A DNA stretch of 14,402 nt from Bacteroidales bacterium (GCA_023145955.1 JAGLDA010000005.1:1-14402), one strand, 5' to 3'. Shown: positions 1-7,252, numbered from the stretch's first letter. The notes: generated by a model from the letters alone, not told the origin. A program made the numbers and translations.

Positions 1-9
1 TTGTTTTTT

Positions 10-47
10 AGTGAAAATTGGGCAAAAGAGTTCGCAGTGAAAATTGG
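10..47. repeat. Short direct repeat at window edge
   Basis: The 12-mer AGTGAAAATTGG occurs at 10-21 and again at 36-47, a spacing of 26 bases. It lies downstream of the 3' end of the minus-strand regulator, and no gene can be read across it. It may be the edge of a larger repeat or the remnant of a gene lying to the left of the window. Function is unknown. Confidence 0.4.
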
Positions 48-69
48 TGGTTGAAAAAATAAGTTTTTT

Positions 70-1476
70 TTAGTTGATTAAAACCTGCCAACGACCGCCT
101 AATTTAGGACCAATCCTTTCAATAAATCCGAATTTTTTCAATTTAGCAATACTATATTCTATAGTACGTTCACTTTTGTTAATTCTCTTTGCTAATTCAC
201 TTATTGTAATGTCAGAATTTTTAATCATTAGATTATAAACTTCTACCGCAATCGTTCCGCAATCATTCCGCAATCGTTCCGCAATAATTTCTAGTTTATT
301 CTGCTCATTCGCCACCACCTTCTCTTTTATAGTAGTTTTTCTAAAAACAATGGTAAATAAACCTTCTGTTTTAAAAATTGGCTCAAGTAAACCAGCATCT
401 AAAATTGCTGCTTTTATTCTTTTTATTCCTGACCCTACCTGTTCTACCATATTAACCCTTTGGAATAAACCGAAAATAAGCGGATTTCGGCTAGCGCTTT
501 TTGTGCCAAATTCATACTGTTTAATTGAACTAACTAAACCTCCAGGATTGGTTATTTCCAAACGATCATCAAATAATTCTATCATTATTCGTCCTCCCTT
601 ATCATAATAATCACGGTGCGAAAGAGCATTGATAATTGCTTCTTTTAGTGCTACTAATGGTATTTCCCATTCCTCTTTCCGAGGGCCACTACCTTCAATA
701 ATATAACGTACATTTAATTTGGTTTTTAACCATTGTAAAGCTTCTTTATATTGTTGCATTAAATTTCCACCCCAAATTTTATCGTCAATTATTTGAACTT
801 TATCAGTGCCTTCAAAAGCTACACAGCGAATTACTGCTTTATCAAAAATGCTTTCAGGTTTCTTGCCAAAAAACAAAACACTACCATTTTTAAAAACCTC
901 ACGTTTATCTAATAGTTTTAAGTTTTTAATAATTTGTTCATTATCTGTAGATTCTGAAAAACCAGCAACAACTCTAAACTCCTTAAAAAACTCCTTATCA
1001 AAGTCGTTTTCATAAATAAATTCATTACAACTACCCTCATCAAAATAAATGCGTCCTGATTGCTGAAAGAAATCTCGCATTTGTTCTGCCGATGTTAATT
1101 TTTGCGAGTTTGCTCCTTGGCGAATATAAATAGCACCTGATACAGTATAGGGCTTCTGTAAGCCCGAAGGGATATCTATCACCGCTATTTGTTTGCCATC
1201 CACCTCTACAAAATAAAACGGACAATGTATATGAGGATTAAGACCAGATAAAGTATTCTGAATAGCAGAGCGTTTACTATTACTTATTTCAATGCCTTTG
1301 ATCTCATTATCATCATTTATACCAAGTAAAATCACACCTCCTGCTGCATTGGCAAATGCACAAACTTCTCCTGCAAGGTCTCTGATTTTTGAAGGAACGT
1401 TAATTTTAAACTCTGCATTATACCCTTCACCTGACTGAGCTATATTTTTTATATCTACTTCTGTTAATTTCATCAT
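70..1476 (-). CDS. AlbA_2-domain ATP-binding transcriptional regulator (Schlafen-like)
   Basis: Predicted cytoplasmic DNA-binding regulator of the COG2865 type, 468 residues from the ATG at 1476 (ATGATG, so 1473 is equally possible). From the N-terminus: an AlbA_2 (Schlafen-like) domain at about residues 15-130, with the E-F-K motif, the AFANAAGGVILLGI strand and the following NDD acidic turn; a middle region; an ATPase-like domain at about 270-380, with EAIINALSHRDY, ITNPGGL and the VGSGIKRI glycine motif; and a C-terminal winged helix at about 412-460 (ISELAKRINKSERTIEYSIAKL). The reading frame continues upstream to a TTG at 1527, but that TTG coincides with the -33 element of a near-perfect promoter whose core lies at 1500-1507, so translation should begin at 1476 or 1473. 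An 11-bp tandem repeat sits between the ATPase domain and the winged helix. The gene stands alone. Family members are regulators, often of stress or accessory genes; the target here is unknown. Confidence 0.88.
   Translation of the reverse strand: MMKLTEVDIKNIAQSGEGYNAEFKINVPSKIRDLAGEVCAFANAAGGVILLGINDDNEIKGIEISNSKRSAIQNTLSGLNPHIHCPFYFVEVDGKQIAVIDIPSGLQKPYTVSGAIYIRQGANSQKLTSAEQMRDFFQQSGRIYFDEGSCNEFIYENDFDKEFFKEFRVVAGFSESTDNEQIIKNLKLLDKREVFKNGSVLFFGKKPESIFDKAVIRCVAFEGTDKVQIIDDKIWGGNLMQQYKEALQWLKTKLNVRYIIEGSGPRKEEWEIPLVALKEAIINALSHRDYYDKGGRIMIELFDDRLEITNPGGLVSSIKQYEFGTKSASRNPLIFGLFQRVNMVEQVGSGIKRIKAAILDAGLLEPIFKTEGLFTIVFRKTTIKEKVVANEQNKLEIIAERLRNDCGTIAVEVYNLMIKNSDITISELAKRINKSERTIEYSIAKLKKFGFIERIGPKLGGRWQVLIN
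247..290. repeat. 11-bp tandem repeat inside the AlbA_2 regulator gene
   Basis: Four adjacent 11-base units begin at 247, 258, 269 and 280. The first and third read CGCAATCGTTC, the second differs by one base (CGCAATCATTC), and the fourth is degenerate after CGCAAT. The array is coding (minus strand, residues around ERLRNDCGTI) and lies just upstream of the winged-helix segment. Eleven is not a multiple of three, so loss or gain of one unit would shift the frame and remove the winged helix. Confidence 0.85.
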
Positions 1477-1499
1477 ATTTAAAATAATATATAATAATG

Positions 1500-1527
1500 C
1501 AAAGTTAACAAATAATATGTGCCGCAA
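1500..1527 (-). promoter_or_regulatory. Promoter of the AlbA_2 regulator gene
   Basis: Read on the minus strand, TTG (1527-1525), a 17-base spacer and TAACTTTG (1507-1500), followed by C. This matches the Bacteroidota consensus TTG-N17-23-TAnnTTTG exactly. Transcription would start at about 1495, leaving a leader of roughly 20 bases before the ATG at 1476. Confidence 0.7.
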
Positions 1528-1735
1528 TACACCACTGAAGCACTTACTATTTGAAAATAGGTATTGGTTAGAGTCTATTCAAAAGGATTAGGAAGGGTTT
1601 GTGTTACAATTTTGTGATTTAAGCCTAAATTTCTTAGTTTAAATAATTGCTTACCTAAACCAGACTACGAACTAGCTACACTATTGATATTCTTTTATTT
1701 AGCAGATTTTACAAATTCAAGAAAAATATGCTCAT
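1508..1735. other. Intergenic stretch without a recognisable gene
   Basis: Between the promoter of the AlbA_2 regulator and the tRNA terminator I find no convincing open frame, RNA gene or repeat on either strand. Only a short A/T palindrome (CTATTTGAAAATAG, near 1549) stands out, and it could be chance in such AT-rich DNA. Confidence 0.5.
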
Positions 1736-1763
1736 AAAAAAAGCCACTGAAATTCAGTGGCTT
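1736..1763 (-). terminator. Intrinsic terminator of the initiator tRNA gene
   Basis: On the minus strand, AAGCCACTGAA and TTCAGTGGCTT (1763-1753 and 1751-1741) form a stem of up to 11 bp, in practice about 9 bp with a short loop. It is followed directly by a run of seven T (1742-1736, overlapping the stem base). It lies ten bases beyond the 3' end of the tRNA, in the right orientation to end that transcript. Confidence 0.85.
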
Positions 1764-1772
1764 AAGTTTTAG

Positions 1773-1844
<72 letters not shown>

Positions 1845-1925
1845 ATAGGGTTGTTTTGCCTTCGAGAGTCATACCATTCATAAATTGGTAATCTGAAATT
1901 AAATTTCTCCTCCGTTTTGCGAGTG

Positions 1926-1933
1926 CAAAGATA
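1926..1933 (-). promoter_or_regulatory. Promoter core for the initiator tRNA
   Basis: On the minus strand this reads TATCTTTG followed by C, a perfect TAnnTTTG core, about 80 bases before the tRNA 5' end. No clear TTG -33 element is present 17-23 bases upstream. Instead, one arm of a 15-bp inverted repeat (1937-1951) occupies the spacer. Confidence 0.55.
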
Positions 1934-1936
1934 CAT

Positions 1937-1993
1937 AAATACTTCACATAAATTAAAAATATTATAATAAAATTAAAATTATGTGAAGTATTT
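1937..1993. repeat. 15-bp perfect inverted repeat upstream of the tRNA promoter
   Basis: AAATACTTCACATAA at 1937-1951 is perfectly repeated in reverse complement at 1979-1993, separated by 27 bases of almost pure A/T. It begins four bases upstream of the -7 core of the tRNA promoter and ends 66 bases after the stop of the saccharopine dehydrogenase gene. Neither arm is followed by a T run, so a simple intrinsic terminator is unlikely. It could be an operator, or an RNA hairpin at the 3' end of the upstream message. Confidence 0.7.
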
Positions 1994-2009
1994 GATATTT
2001 AGATATTTG

Positions 2010-2046
2010 TAGGTATTTTTAATGCTTAAAACTAAAGAAATACCTA
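2010..2046 (-). terminator. Possible 3' hairpin of the saccharopine dehydrogenase gene
   Basis: TAGGTATTT (2010-2018) and AAATACCTA (2038-2046) form a 9-bp inverted repeat with a 19-base loop, starting 14 bases after the stop codon at 2060. No T run follows on the minus strand, so it is a weak terminator candidate. It may instead act together with the larger inverted repeat further downstream. Confidence 0.3.
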
Positions 2047-2059
2047 TAATATTTTATAA

Positions 2060-3391
2060 TTATTTCTCTACTTCGGTGAATTTTATATCTAAATTCTCCA
2101 ACTCATCCAAAATTGGATTATACATTTCTGGAATTACTGGCACATGAACTCCGGTAAGATTAAGTTCATTATTTGCAACCATTTTTACAGCAATTGCCAA
2201 AGGTGTTCCTACGGTTATAGCCATGGCTGTTTTTTCCTTGGTTTCGCCTTTTACTACCATAGTAGATACAATTTCTTTTTCCTTGCCTTCTTTGGTAGTA
2301 AACTCAAACCTATGCTGCATTACTATCATATCTTTATCGCCTTCTTCAAGTTGAAGCTTGCGTTCTAGTATGTATTGTAATATTTGAGCAGGGGTGGCTT
2401 CTTTTAAAGGTATCTTAATATCCTCAAAAATATCAAGCCATTTTAATTTATTATATACATCATCAGTAATAAGAATACTAAAATGATTTCTTATTTTTTC
2501 CTCCAAAGGTGTATGTTCTTCATAGGCTAAAAAATTATTTATAAATTGACGGAAAGTCATGTTTTCTGAATTCTCAATTGCATATGAATCGTCAGTAGCT
2601 CCCAATTGTACAAAAACATTCCATGCTCTAGCGAAACCTTTTCTTCGCATTGTTCCTCTAAAAATAGTAGGAATTGTTTCTAATCCGTATGTTTTACGAT
2701 ATTTTAATGAGTCTCTATTAGGATATATCTCAAAATCACCATAACCCTCAATTGTAGTTTCACTTAGGCGATGAAATAATCGTTGGTATGGAATGTATTT
2801 ATATCTTCCGTTGCGAATAAACATTGAAACCCCTTGCCCAGCAAGTACTACGTTTCTTGGGTTCCATGTAAACTTATAATGCCATGGGTTGTTATCATAT
2901 TCTGGAGCAACTAATCCTCCTGTAGAAGAGAAAAATCCATTTAAAGTAGAACCATCATTCCTTAGTTTGTCAATAATTCTCATTGCCGACATATGGTCAA
3001 TGCCAGGATCTACACCTAGCTCCATATAAATACCTACCTTTGATTCTTTAGCTGCTTGCTCAAGGTCTTTAATCTCCTTAGATACATATGATGCCGTAAG
3101 CATTTGAGTTTTGTGTTTTACACAACTTTGGGCAATAATATAATGAAAGCTAGCTGGTAGCATAGATACTACAATGTCAGCCTCAATAACAGTTTTTTCT
3201 ACTTGTTCGCTATTATTTACATTGAAATCAAAGGCTGTTGCATTTTTATATTTACCAATTTTGCTTTTAGCAATACTAATGTCACAATCGCCAACATTAA
3301 TTTGCCAATTGTATTGTTCAGCTCTTTCCAAAAGATAATCTATCAAACTTGTGGTTGATAATCCTGCTCCTAAAATGCTTATTTTTTTCAT
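2060..3391 (-). CDS. Saccharopine dehydrogenase family oxidoreductase
   Basis: A soluble 443-residue NAD(P)-dependent enzyme of the LYS9-like saccharopine reductase family. Members interconvert saccharopine with glutamate and aminoadipate semialdehyde, or carry out related imino-acid reductions. The N-terminal Rossmann fold has the dinucleotide loop GAGLST at residues 8-13 and VVSMLPA at 74-80. The family signature ELGVDPGIDHMSAM is at 124-137, and the substrate-domain motifs YKFTWNPRNV (172-181), NRDSLKYRKTYG (225-236) and FRGTMRRKGF (244-253) follow. The C-terminal part returns to the Rossmann domain (GTPLAIAVKMV, 395-405). Length fits the family. Start: ATG at 3391, followed by a typical fold opening (MKKISILGAG). 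The gene is monocistronic as far as the window shows, so its pathway (lysine metabolism or another amino acid) cannot be fixed from context; a carboxynorspermidine-synthase-like role is a less likely alternative. Confidence 0.9.
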   Translation of the reverse strand: MKKISILGAGLSTTSLIDYLLERAEQYNWQINVGDCDISIAKSKIGKYKNATAFDFNVNNSEQVEKTVIEADIVVSMLPASFHYIIAQSCVKHKTQMLTASYVSKEIKDLEQAAKESKVGIYMELGVDPGIDHMSAMRIIDKLRNDGSTLNGFFSSTGGLVAPEYDNNPWHYKFTWNPRNVVLAGQGVSMFIRNGRYKYIPYQRLFHRLSETTIEGYGDFEIYPNRDSLKYRKTYGLETIPTIFRGTMRRKGFARAWNVFVQLGATDDSYAIENSENMTFRQFINNFLAYEEHTPLEEKIRNHFSILITDDVYNKLKWLDIFEDIKIPLKEATPAQILQYILERKLQLEEGDKDMIVMQHRFEFTTKEGKEKEIVSTMVVKGETKEKTAMAITVGTPLAIAVKMVANNELNLTGVHVPVIPEMYNPILDELENLDIKFTEVEK

Positions 3392-3467
3392 AGACTAGAT
3401 AATATAGATGTTTGATTTATTTGTTATAAAATGCTACTAATAATTATTTAGTAATATTATTGAATAG

Positions 3468-3475
3468 CAAATTTA
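3468..3475 (-). promoter_or_regulatory. Candidate promoter core for the saccharopine dehydrogenase gene
   Basis: TAAATTTG followed by C on the minus strand, 77 bases upstream of the ATG at 3391. No TTG element sits at the proper distance. The rest of the 210-base gap between this gene and the DUF2141 gene holds no other recognisable feature. Confidence 0.4.
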
Positions 3476-3601
3476 AATTATTTTATAACAATATAATATA
3501 GAATGATAGGTATTTTTAACAATATAAAGTTGACAAATGACTTTAGTTGAATGGCGAAATAATATTAATTATAGAAATAATTTTACTATGAATAATTTAA
3601 A

Positions 3602-4009
3602 TTATAGCGAAATATTAATAGAAATATTCTCTTTATCTAATATAAAATTAGATTCTTCCCACGATGGTGGACCAAATGTGTTTTTAGGATTATTAGATGC
3701 TGCAGTTTTCTCTTTTGGTGGACCAAAAAAATAGAAATCTAATTTACCATTACTATTCTCGTCGTGAATAACACTAATTGCATACTTACCATAAGCTATA
3801 TTTGGTATTTCTAATTTGGTTTCCCCATTTTCAATTATTATAATTTTTCTAATTATTGGTTTCTTAGGGTAGCTGTCTTTTGAATTACATAGTCCAATTA
3901 TTATTTGCCCTTCGTTGCTCTCAATGTTTTCTATAGTTATACTTATAGTGCCTGTCTTATTAGAAGATAGGGGCATAATAAAAATGAATAATATAAGAAA
4001 TCGTATCAT
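3602..4009 (-). CDS. DUF2141 family secreted protein
   Basis: A small 135-residue protein. Residues 1-16 form a hydrophobic signal peptide (MIRFLILFIFIMPLSS), so it is probably periplasmic or surface-associated. The mature part is a single beta-rich DUF2141 domain: TISITIENIESNEGQIIIGL near the start, then the family hallmark HDENSNGKLDFYFFGPPKE at 82-100 and NNPKNTFGPPSWEESNF at 106-122. The DxNxNGxLD loop resembles a calcium-binding loop, but binding is not established. The gene begins 16 bases after the stop of the M23 peptidase gene with no promoter or terminator between, so the two are probably co-transcribed. The function of the family is unknown; the pairing suggests a role in the envelope. 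Confidence 0.85.
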   Translation of the reverse strand: MIRFLILFIFIMPLSSNKTGTISITIENIESNEGQIIIGLCNSKDSYPKKPIIRKIIIIENGETKLEIPNIAYGKYAISVIHDENSNGKLDFYFFGPPKEKTAASNNPKNTFGPPSWEESNFILDKENISINISL

Positions 4010-4025
4010 AATTAGCTTATTACAA

Positions 4026-5258
4026 TTAGTCGGTACTTAAAAGTAAATTATATTTATCCATTGTTTTATTATATAAAGTCATCATTGTATCCTTTATAGG
4101 TATAGCTGGTGGAGATTTCATTTTTAAAGGGTCTATGGGTGTTCCACTTTTATAAACTCTAAAGTCTAAATGTGGACCAGTAGAACGCCCTGTAGACCCA
4201 ACAAAGCCAATGGTTTCGCCTTGTTTTACAAATTGCCCTACTTTCAATCCTTTGGCATATCTAGATAGGTGCGCATATCCTGTGGTATAAGTTCCATTAT
4301 GCTTTACTTTAATGTATTTTCCGTATCCACCTTTTCTGCCCACATATAACACCTTGCCATCGCCAATAGTTTGTACAGGAGTGCCTGTAGGTGCAGCATA
4401 ATCAACCCCATGGTGTGGACGTCGGATCTTAAGAATAGGGTGTAGGCGACTATGGCTGTATCTAGAGCTTATTCTACTATAGCGTAATGGTGCTTTTAAG
4501 AAAGCTCGGCGCAAACTACCGCCTTCTTCATCAAAATAATCTTCTAAACTATCTTGTACAAATATATAAGACTTGTAATTATGTCCACTGTGTATAAAGT
4601 AACTTGCCAATACTTTACCTAACCCTATATAAGTGCTGTCAATATATCTTTTCTCATAAACTACTTTATAACTATCACCTTTTTGTAATCCGTAAAAATC
4701 AATAGTCCAGGCATATATATCAGACAGCTCCATCGATAACATTGGATCGTATCCTGCGTTTTTAAAACTTGTCCACATTGAGCTCTCAATTATTCCTATC
4801 GCAATATTTGTATCAATAATAATAGGAAGTTGATGCTCGCTAGCAATAATACTATCTCTAAAATCAAATTTTATATAATTGGTTTTGTTCAAATGGTATA
4901 TTATATAATCTGTTTTGTTGGTAGAATCAATTCTATTAAAAGTATAATAGGTGTCACCAGTACGCATATATCTAACATCAAATATATCTTTGCTAGCTTC
5001 TATGGTTTCCAATATACTAGGATACGATATTCCATTATCTTGTAACAAATTAGAGAAGAATTCATTTTTTTTAATATTACCTTTCTCAATTGTATAGTCA
5101 TTAATATTTATTCCGAATTTCGTTTGAGCAATTTGCTTTACAGCAGGCTGTATAGAATCATTAGAATTTGAATTCTCATTATTAATAGTGTTGTTTGTGT
5201 TACAGCTACTTATTAATATAGTAAGAACTATTATTAAAATTATGTGTATTTTATTCAT
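4026..5258 (-). CDS. M23 family (LytM-type) metallopeptidase, predicted lipoprotein
   Basis: A predicted peptidoglycan endopeptidase, 410 residues. The N-terminus is a lipoprotein signal (lipobox ISSC, Cys19) followed by a flexible Asn/Ser-rich linker, so it should be membrane-anchored. Residues about 55-110 resemble the OapA/LysM-like region common in MepM relatives; a beta-rich middle region follows. The M23 domain spans about 265-378: RLHPILK, then zinc ligands H282 and D286 (HHGVD), the YAHLS histidine H330, and GPHLD at 361-365. In the classical family this last motif is HxH (usually GPHLHFE); here the second histidine, normally a zinc ligand, is Asp365. All other hallmarks are intact, so the enzyme may use Asp as ligand rather than be dead. 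I have an unverified recollection that similar HLDFR variants exist in Bacteroidota. It is the first gene of a unit with the DUF2141 gene. Confidence 0.9.
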   Translation of the reverse strand: MNKIHIILIIVLTILISSCNTNNTINNENSNSNDSIQPAVKQIAQTKFGININDYTIEKGNIKKNEFFSNLLQDNGISYPSILETIEASKDIFDVRYMRTGDTYYTFNRIDSTNKTDYIIYHLNKTNYIKFDFRDSIIASEHQLPIIIDTNIAIGIIESSMWTSFKNAGYDPMLSMELSDIYAWTIDFYGLQKGDSYKVVYEKRYIDSTYIGLGKVLASYFIHSGHNYKSYIFVQDSLEDYFDEEGGSLRRAFLKAPLRYSRISSRYSHSRLHPILKIRRPHHGVDYAAPTGTPVQTIGDGKVLYVGRKGGYGKYIKVKHNGTYTTGYAHLSRYAKGLKVGQFVKQGETIGFVGSTGRSTGPHLDFRVYKSGTPIDPLKMKSPPAIPIKDTMMTLYNKTMDKYNLLLSTD

Positions 5259-5281
5259 TTTCTTATTTTAAAATATTTCAA

Positions 5282-5289
5282 CAAAAATA
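5282..5289 (-). promoter_or_regulatory. Candidate promoter core for the M23/DUF2141 unit
   Basis: TATTTTTG on the minus strand, 23 bases before the ATG at 5258. The nearest TTG (5307-5305) leaves only 15 bases of spacer, shorter than usual, so only the core is supported. Confidence 0.4.
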
Positions 5290-5360
5290 GTGAAGCATTG
5301 TATTCAAATTATTAATGTTTATAAAGAGTTATTAGCAATTATTAGTGAATAAAAATGAAG

Positions 5361-5368
5361 TATATTTG
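5361..5368 (+). promoter_or_regulatory. Promoter core for the YccF gene
   Basis: TATATTTG followed by CA, a perfect core, 58 bases upstream of the ATG. A TTA at 5339-5341 with 19-base spacing is a degenerate -33 element. Confidence 0.5.
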
Positions 5369-5426
5369 CATGCTTATTAAAATATTAATTTAGGTTCTGT
5401 ATTTCAGAAATATAATTTTTAAATCT

Positions 5427-5795
5427 ATGAAAACAATAGGAAATATAATATGGTTTTTATTTGGAGGAATATTTATTGCTCTTGAATATTTCATTTCAAG
5501 TCTGTTATTGTTTATTACAATTATTGGGATTCCATTTGGGATTCAAACTTTAAAATTGGGCTTATTAGCATTATGGCCATTTGGCAAGGAGGTAGTTTAC
5601 AGAAATAAAGAGTCTTCTTTTTTATGGACACTAATGAATATTATTTGGTTTTTTATAGGTGGAATATGGATTAGTTTAACTCATATAATTTTTGGAATTA
5701 TTTTTAGTATTACTATTATTGGTATTCCATTTGGAAAACAACATTTTAAATTAGCATCAATAGCATTAACACCTTTCGGAAGAGAGATAATATAA
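5427..5795 (+). CDS. YccF domain membrane protein
   Basis: A small integral membrane protein of the YccF (DUF307) family, 122 residues with no signal peptide. It consists of two clearly homologous halves at an offset of exactly 65 residues. N6-I-I-W recurs at N71-I-I-W, the GG at 13-14 recurs at 78-79, TIIGIPFG at 31-38 recurs at 96-103, and PFGKE at 51-55 recurs as PFGRE at 116-120. Each half has two hydrophobic segments around the IIGIPFG turn. The molecular function of the family is unknown. The gene sits alone on the plus strand between a divergent peptidase unit and glmM. The start ATG gives the expected MKTIGNIIWF opening. Confidence 0.9.
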   Translation: MKTIGNIIWFLFGGIFIALEYFISSLLLFITIIGIPFGIQTLKLGLLALWPFGKEVVYRNKESSFLWTLMNIIWFFIGGIWISLTHIIFGIIFSITIIGIPFGKQHFKLASIALTPFGREII

Positions 5796-5821
5796 GTTTA
5801 CAATATCGAAAATAACTAGCG

Positions 5822-5829
5822 TATATTTG
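5822..5829 (+). promoter_or_regulatory. Promoter core for the glmM unit
   Basis: TATATTTG followed by C, 37 bases before the ATG of glmM. There is no clear TTG at 17-23 bases; TTT or TTA at 5797-5800 is the best approximation. Confidence 0.5.
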
Positions 5830-5866
5830 CATTCTAAATATCGGAAAAATAGAAAAAATATTATTT

Positions 5867-7252
5867 ATGACATTAATTAAATCAATTTCAGGCATTAGAG
5901 GTACAATTGGTGGAGAGCCAGGAGATACATTAAGCCCATTGGATGTGGTGAAATTTGTATCGGCATACTCTACTCAACTTCGTAATAAATTTACAAATAG
6001 TAAAATAAAAGTAATTCTTGGGCGCGATGCACGTATTTCAGGTCCTATGGTCAATAATGTGGTTATAGGCACGCTAAATGCTATGGGAATTGATGTTATT
6101 GACTTAGGATTATCTACTACGCCTACCGTGGAAATGGCAGTAACTGATCATAAAGCACAAGGTGGAATTATTCTTACCGCTTCGCATAACCCTAAACAAT
6201 GGAATGCTCTAAAGCTTCTTAATGAAAAGGGTGAATTTATTAATGCTGCAGAAGGAGCAGAGTTATTGGAGATTGCAGCAAAAGAGCAGTTTGATTATGC
6301 CCAGGTTGACGATTTGGGAAGCACAACAAACGATTCAAATGCAATATCTAATCATATTAATCATATTCTTAATCTGGATTTGGTAGATGTAGAAGCTATT
6401 CGTAAAGCTAATTTTACTGTTGCTCTTGATGCAGTAAATTCTACTGGAGGAATTTCTATTTTACCACTTCTTAAAGAGCTGGGAGTTGAGAATACCATAG
6501 AACTTTATGTAGAACCTACGGGTCATTTTCCTCATAATCCAGAGCCTCTTCCAGAGCATTTAACAGAGCTTTCTGCTGCTGTGGTAGATAATAAAGCTGA
6601 TGTTGGCTTTGTGGTTGACCCCGATGTTGATCGCCTTGCTATTGTTATGGAAAATGGTGAAATGTTTAACGAAGAATATACTCTTGTGGCTGTAGCAGAT
6701 TACGTTTTGCAACATCAAGCAGGAAATACAGTTTCTAATATGTCCTCTACTAGAGCTTTAAGCGAAATTACAATAAAGCAAGGTTATAAATATTCTGCAT
6801 CAGCAGTGGGAGAGGTGAATGTGGTAGAAATGATGCGAAAAACTAATGCAATAATTGGTGGTGAGGGTAATGGTGGTATAATATACCCAACACTTCATGC
6901 TGGTAGAGATTCATTAGTGGGCATTGCTTTATTTCTTACCTATTTAGCAAAAAGAAATATTAAAGTATCAGAGCTTAGAGCTGAATACCCGGCTTTCTTT
7001 ATTAGTAAGAATAAAATTCAACTAAAGCCAGAAATGGATGTTGATTCCATATTAATTAAGATGCAGGATAAGTATTCAAATGAAAAGATTACAACAATTG
7101 ATGGTGTAAAAATTGATTTTGAAAATTCATGGGTACATCTTAGAAAGTCTAATACAGAACCAATTATAAGAATTTATGCTGAAGATTCATCTCTTGAGAA
7201 AGCTGATGAGCTTGCGCATAAAATTATGAACGATATAAACTCTTTTATGTAA
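5867..7252 (+). CDS. glmM: Phosphoglucosamine mutase (phosphohexomutase family)
   Basis: A cytoplasmic alpha-D-phosphohexomutase, 461 residues, probably converting glucosamine-6-phosphate to glucosamine-1-phosphate on the way to UDP-GlcNAc for peptidoglycan and glycans. All four functional loops are present: the phosphoserine loop TASHNP with Ser106, the metal loop DPDVDR at 251-256, the sugar-specificity loop GGEGNGG at 331-337, and the phosphate-binding loop RKSNTEPIIRIYAE at 426-439. The N-terminal SISGIRGTIGG is typical. The GEGNGG loop differs from the GEQSGH of E. coli GlmM and is the form I associate with archaeal and Bacteroidota members, so phosphomannomutase or phosphoglucomutase activity cannot be excluded. 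The stop codon overlaps the ATG of the next gene by one base (TAATG), implying translational coupling. Confidence 0.9.
   Translation: MTLIKSISGIRGTIGGEPGDTLSPLDVVKFVSAYSTQLRNKFTNSKIKVILGRDARISGPMVNNVVIGTLNAMGIDVIDLGLSTTPTVEMAVTDHKAQGGIILTASHNPKQWNALKLLNEKGEFINAAEGAELLEIAAKEQFDYAQVDDLGSTTNDSNAISNHINHILNLDLVDVEAIRKANFTVALDAVNSTGGISILPLLKELGVENTIELYVEPTGHFPHNPEPLPEHLTELSAAVVDNKADVGFVVDPDVDRLAIVMENGEMFNEEYTLVAVADYVLQHQAGNTVSNMSSTRALSEITIKQGYKYSASAVGEVNVVEMMRKTNAIIGGEGNGGIIYPTLHAGRDSLVGIALFLTYLAKRNIKVSELRAEYPAFFISKNKIQLKPEMDVDSILIKMQDKYSNEKITTIDGVKIDFENSWVHLRKSNTEPIIRIYAEDSSLEKADELAHKIMNDINSFM

Noticed and set aside
350..1225. Several short frames overlapping the AlbA_2 regulator on both strands
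   Set aside because: They are antisense or out-of-frame shadows of a complete, recognisable protein.
1525..1527. TTG as start codon of the AlbA_2 regulator
   Set aside because: It forms the -33 element of a consensus promoter; the ATG at 1476 or 1473 fits the transcript and the domain boundaries.
2144..2744. Plus-strand frames inside the saccharopine dehydrogenase gene
   Set aside because: Antisense shadows; compositionally unlike real proteins of this genome and without promoters.
3537..3734. 65-residue plus-strand frame
   Set aside because: More than half of it is antisense to the DUF2141 gene, whose protein is clearly recognisable.
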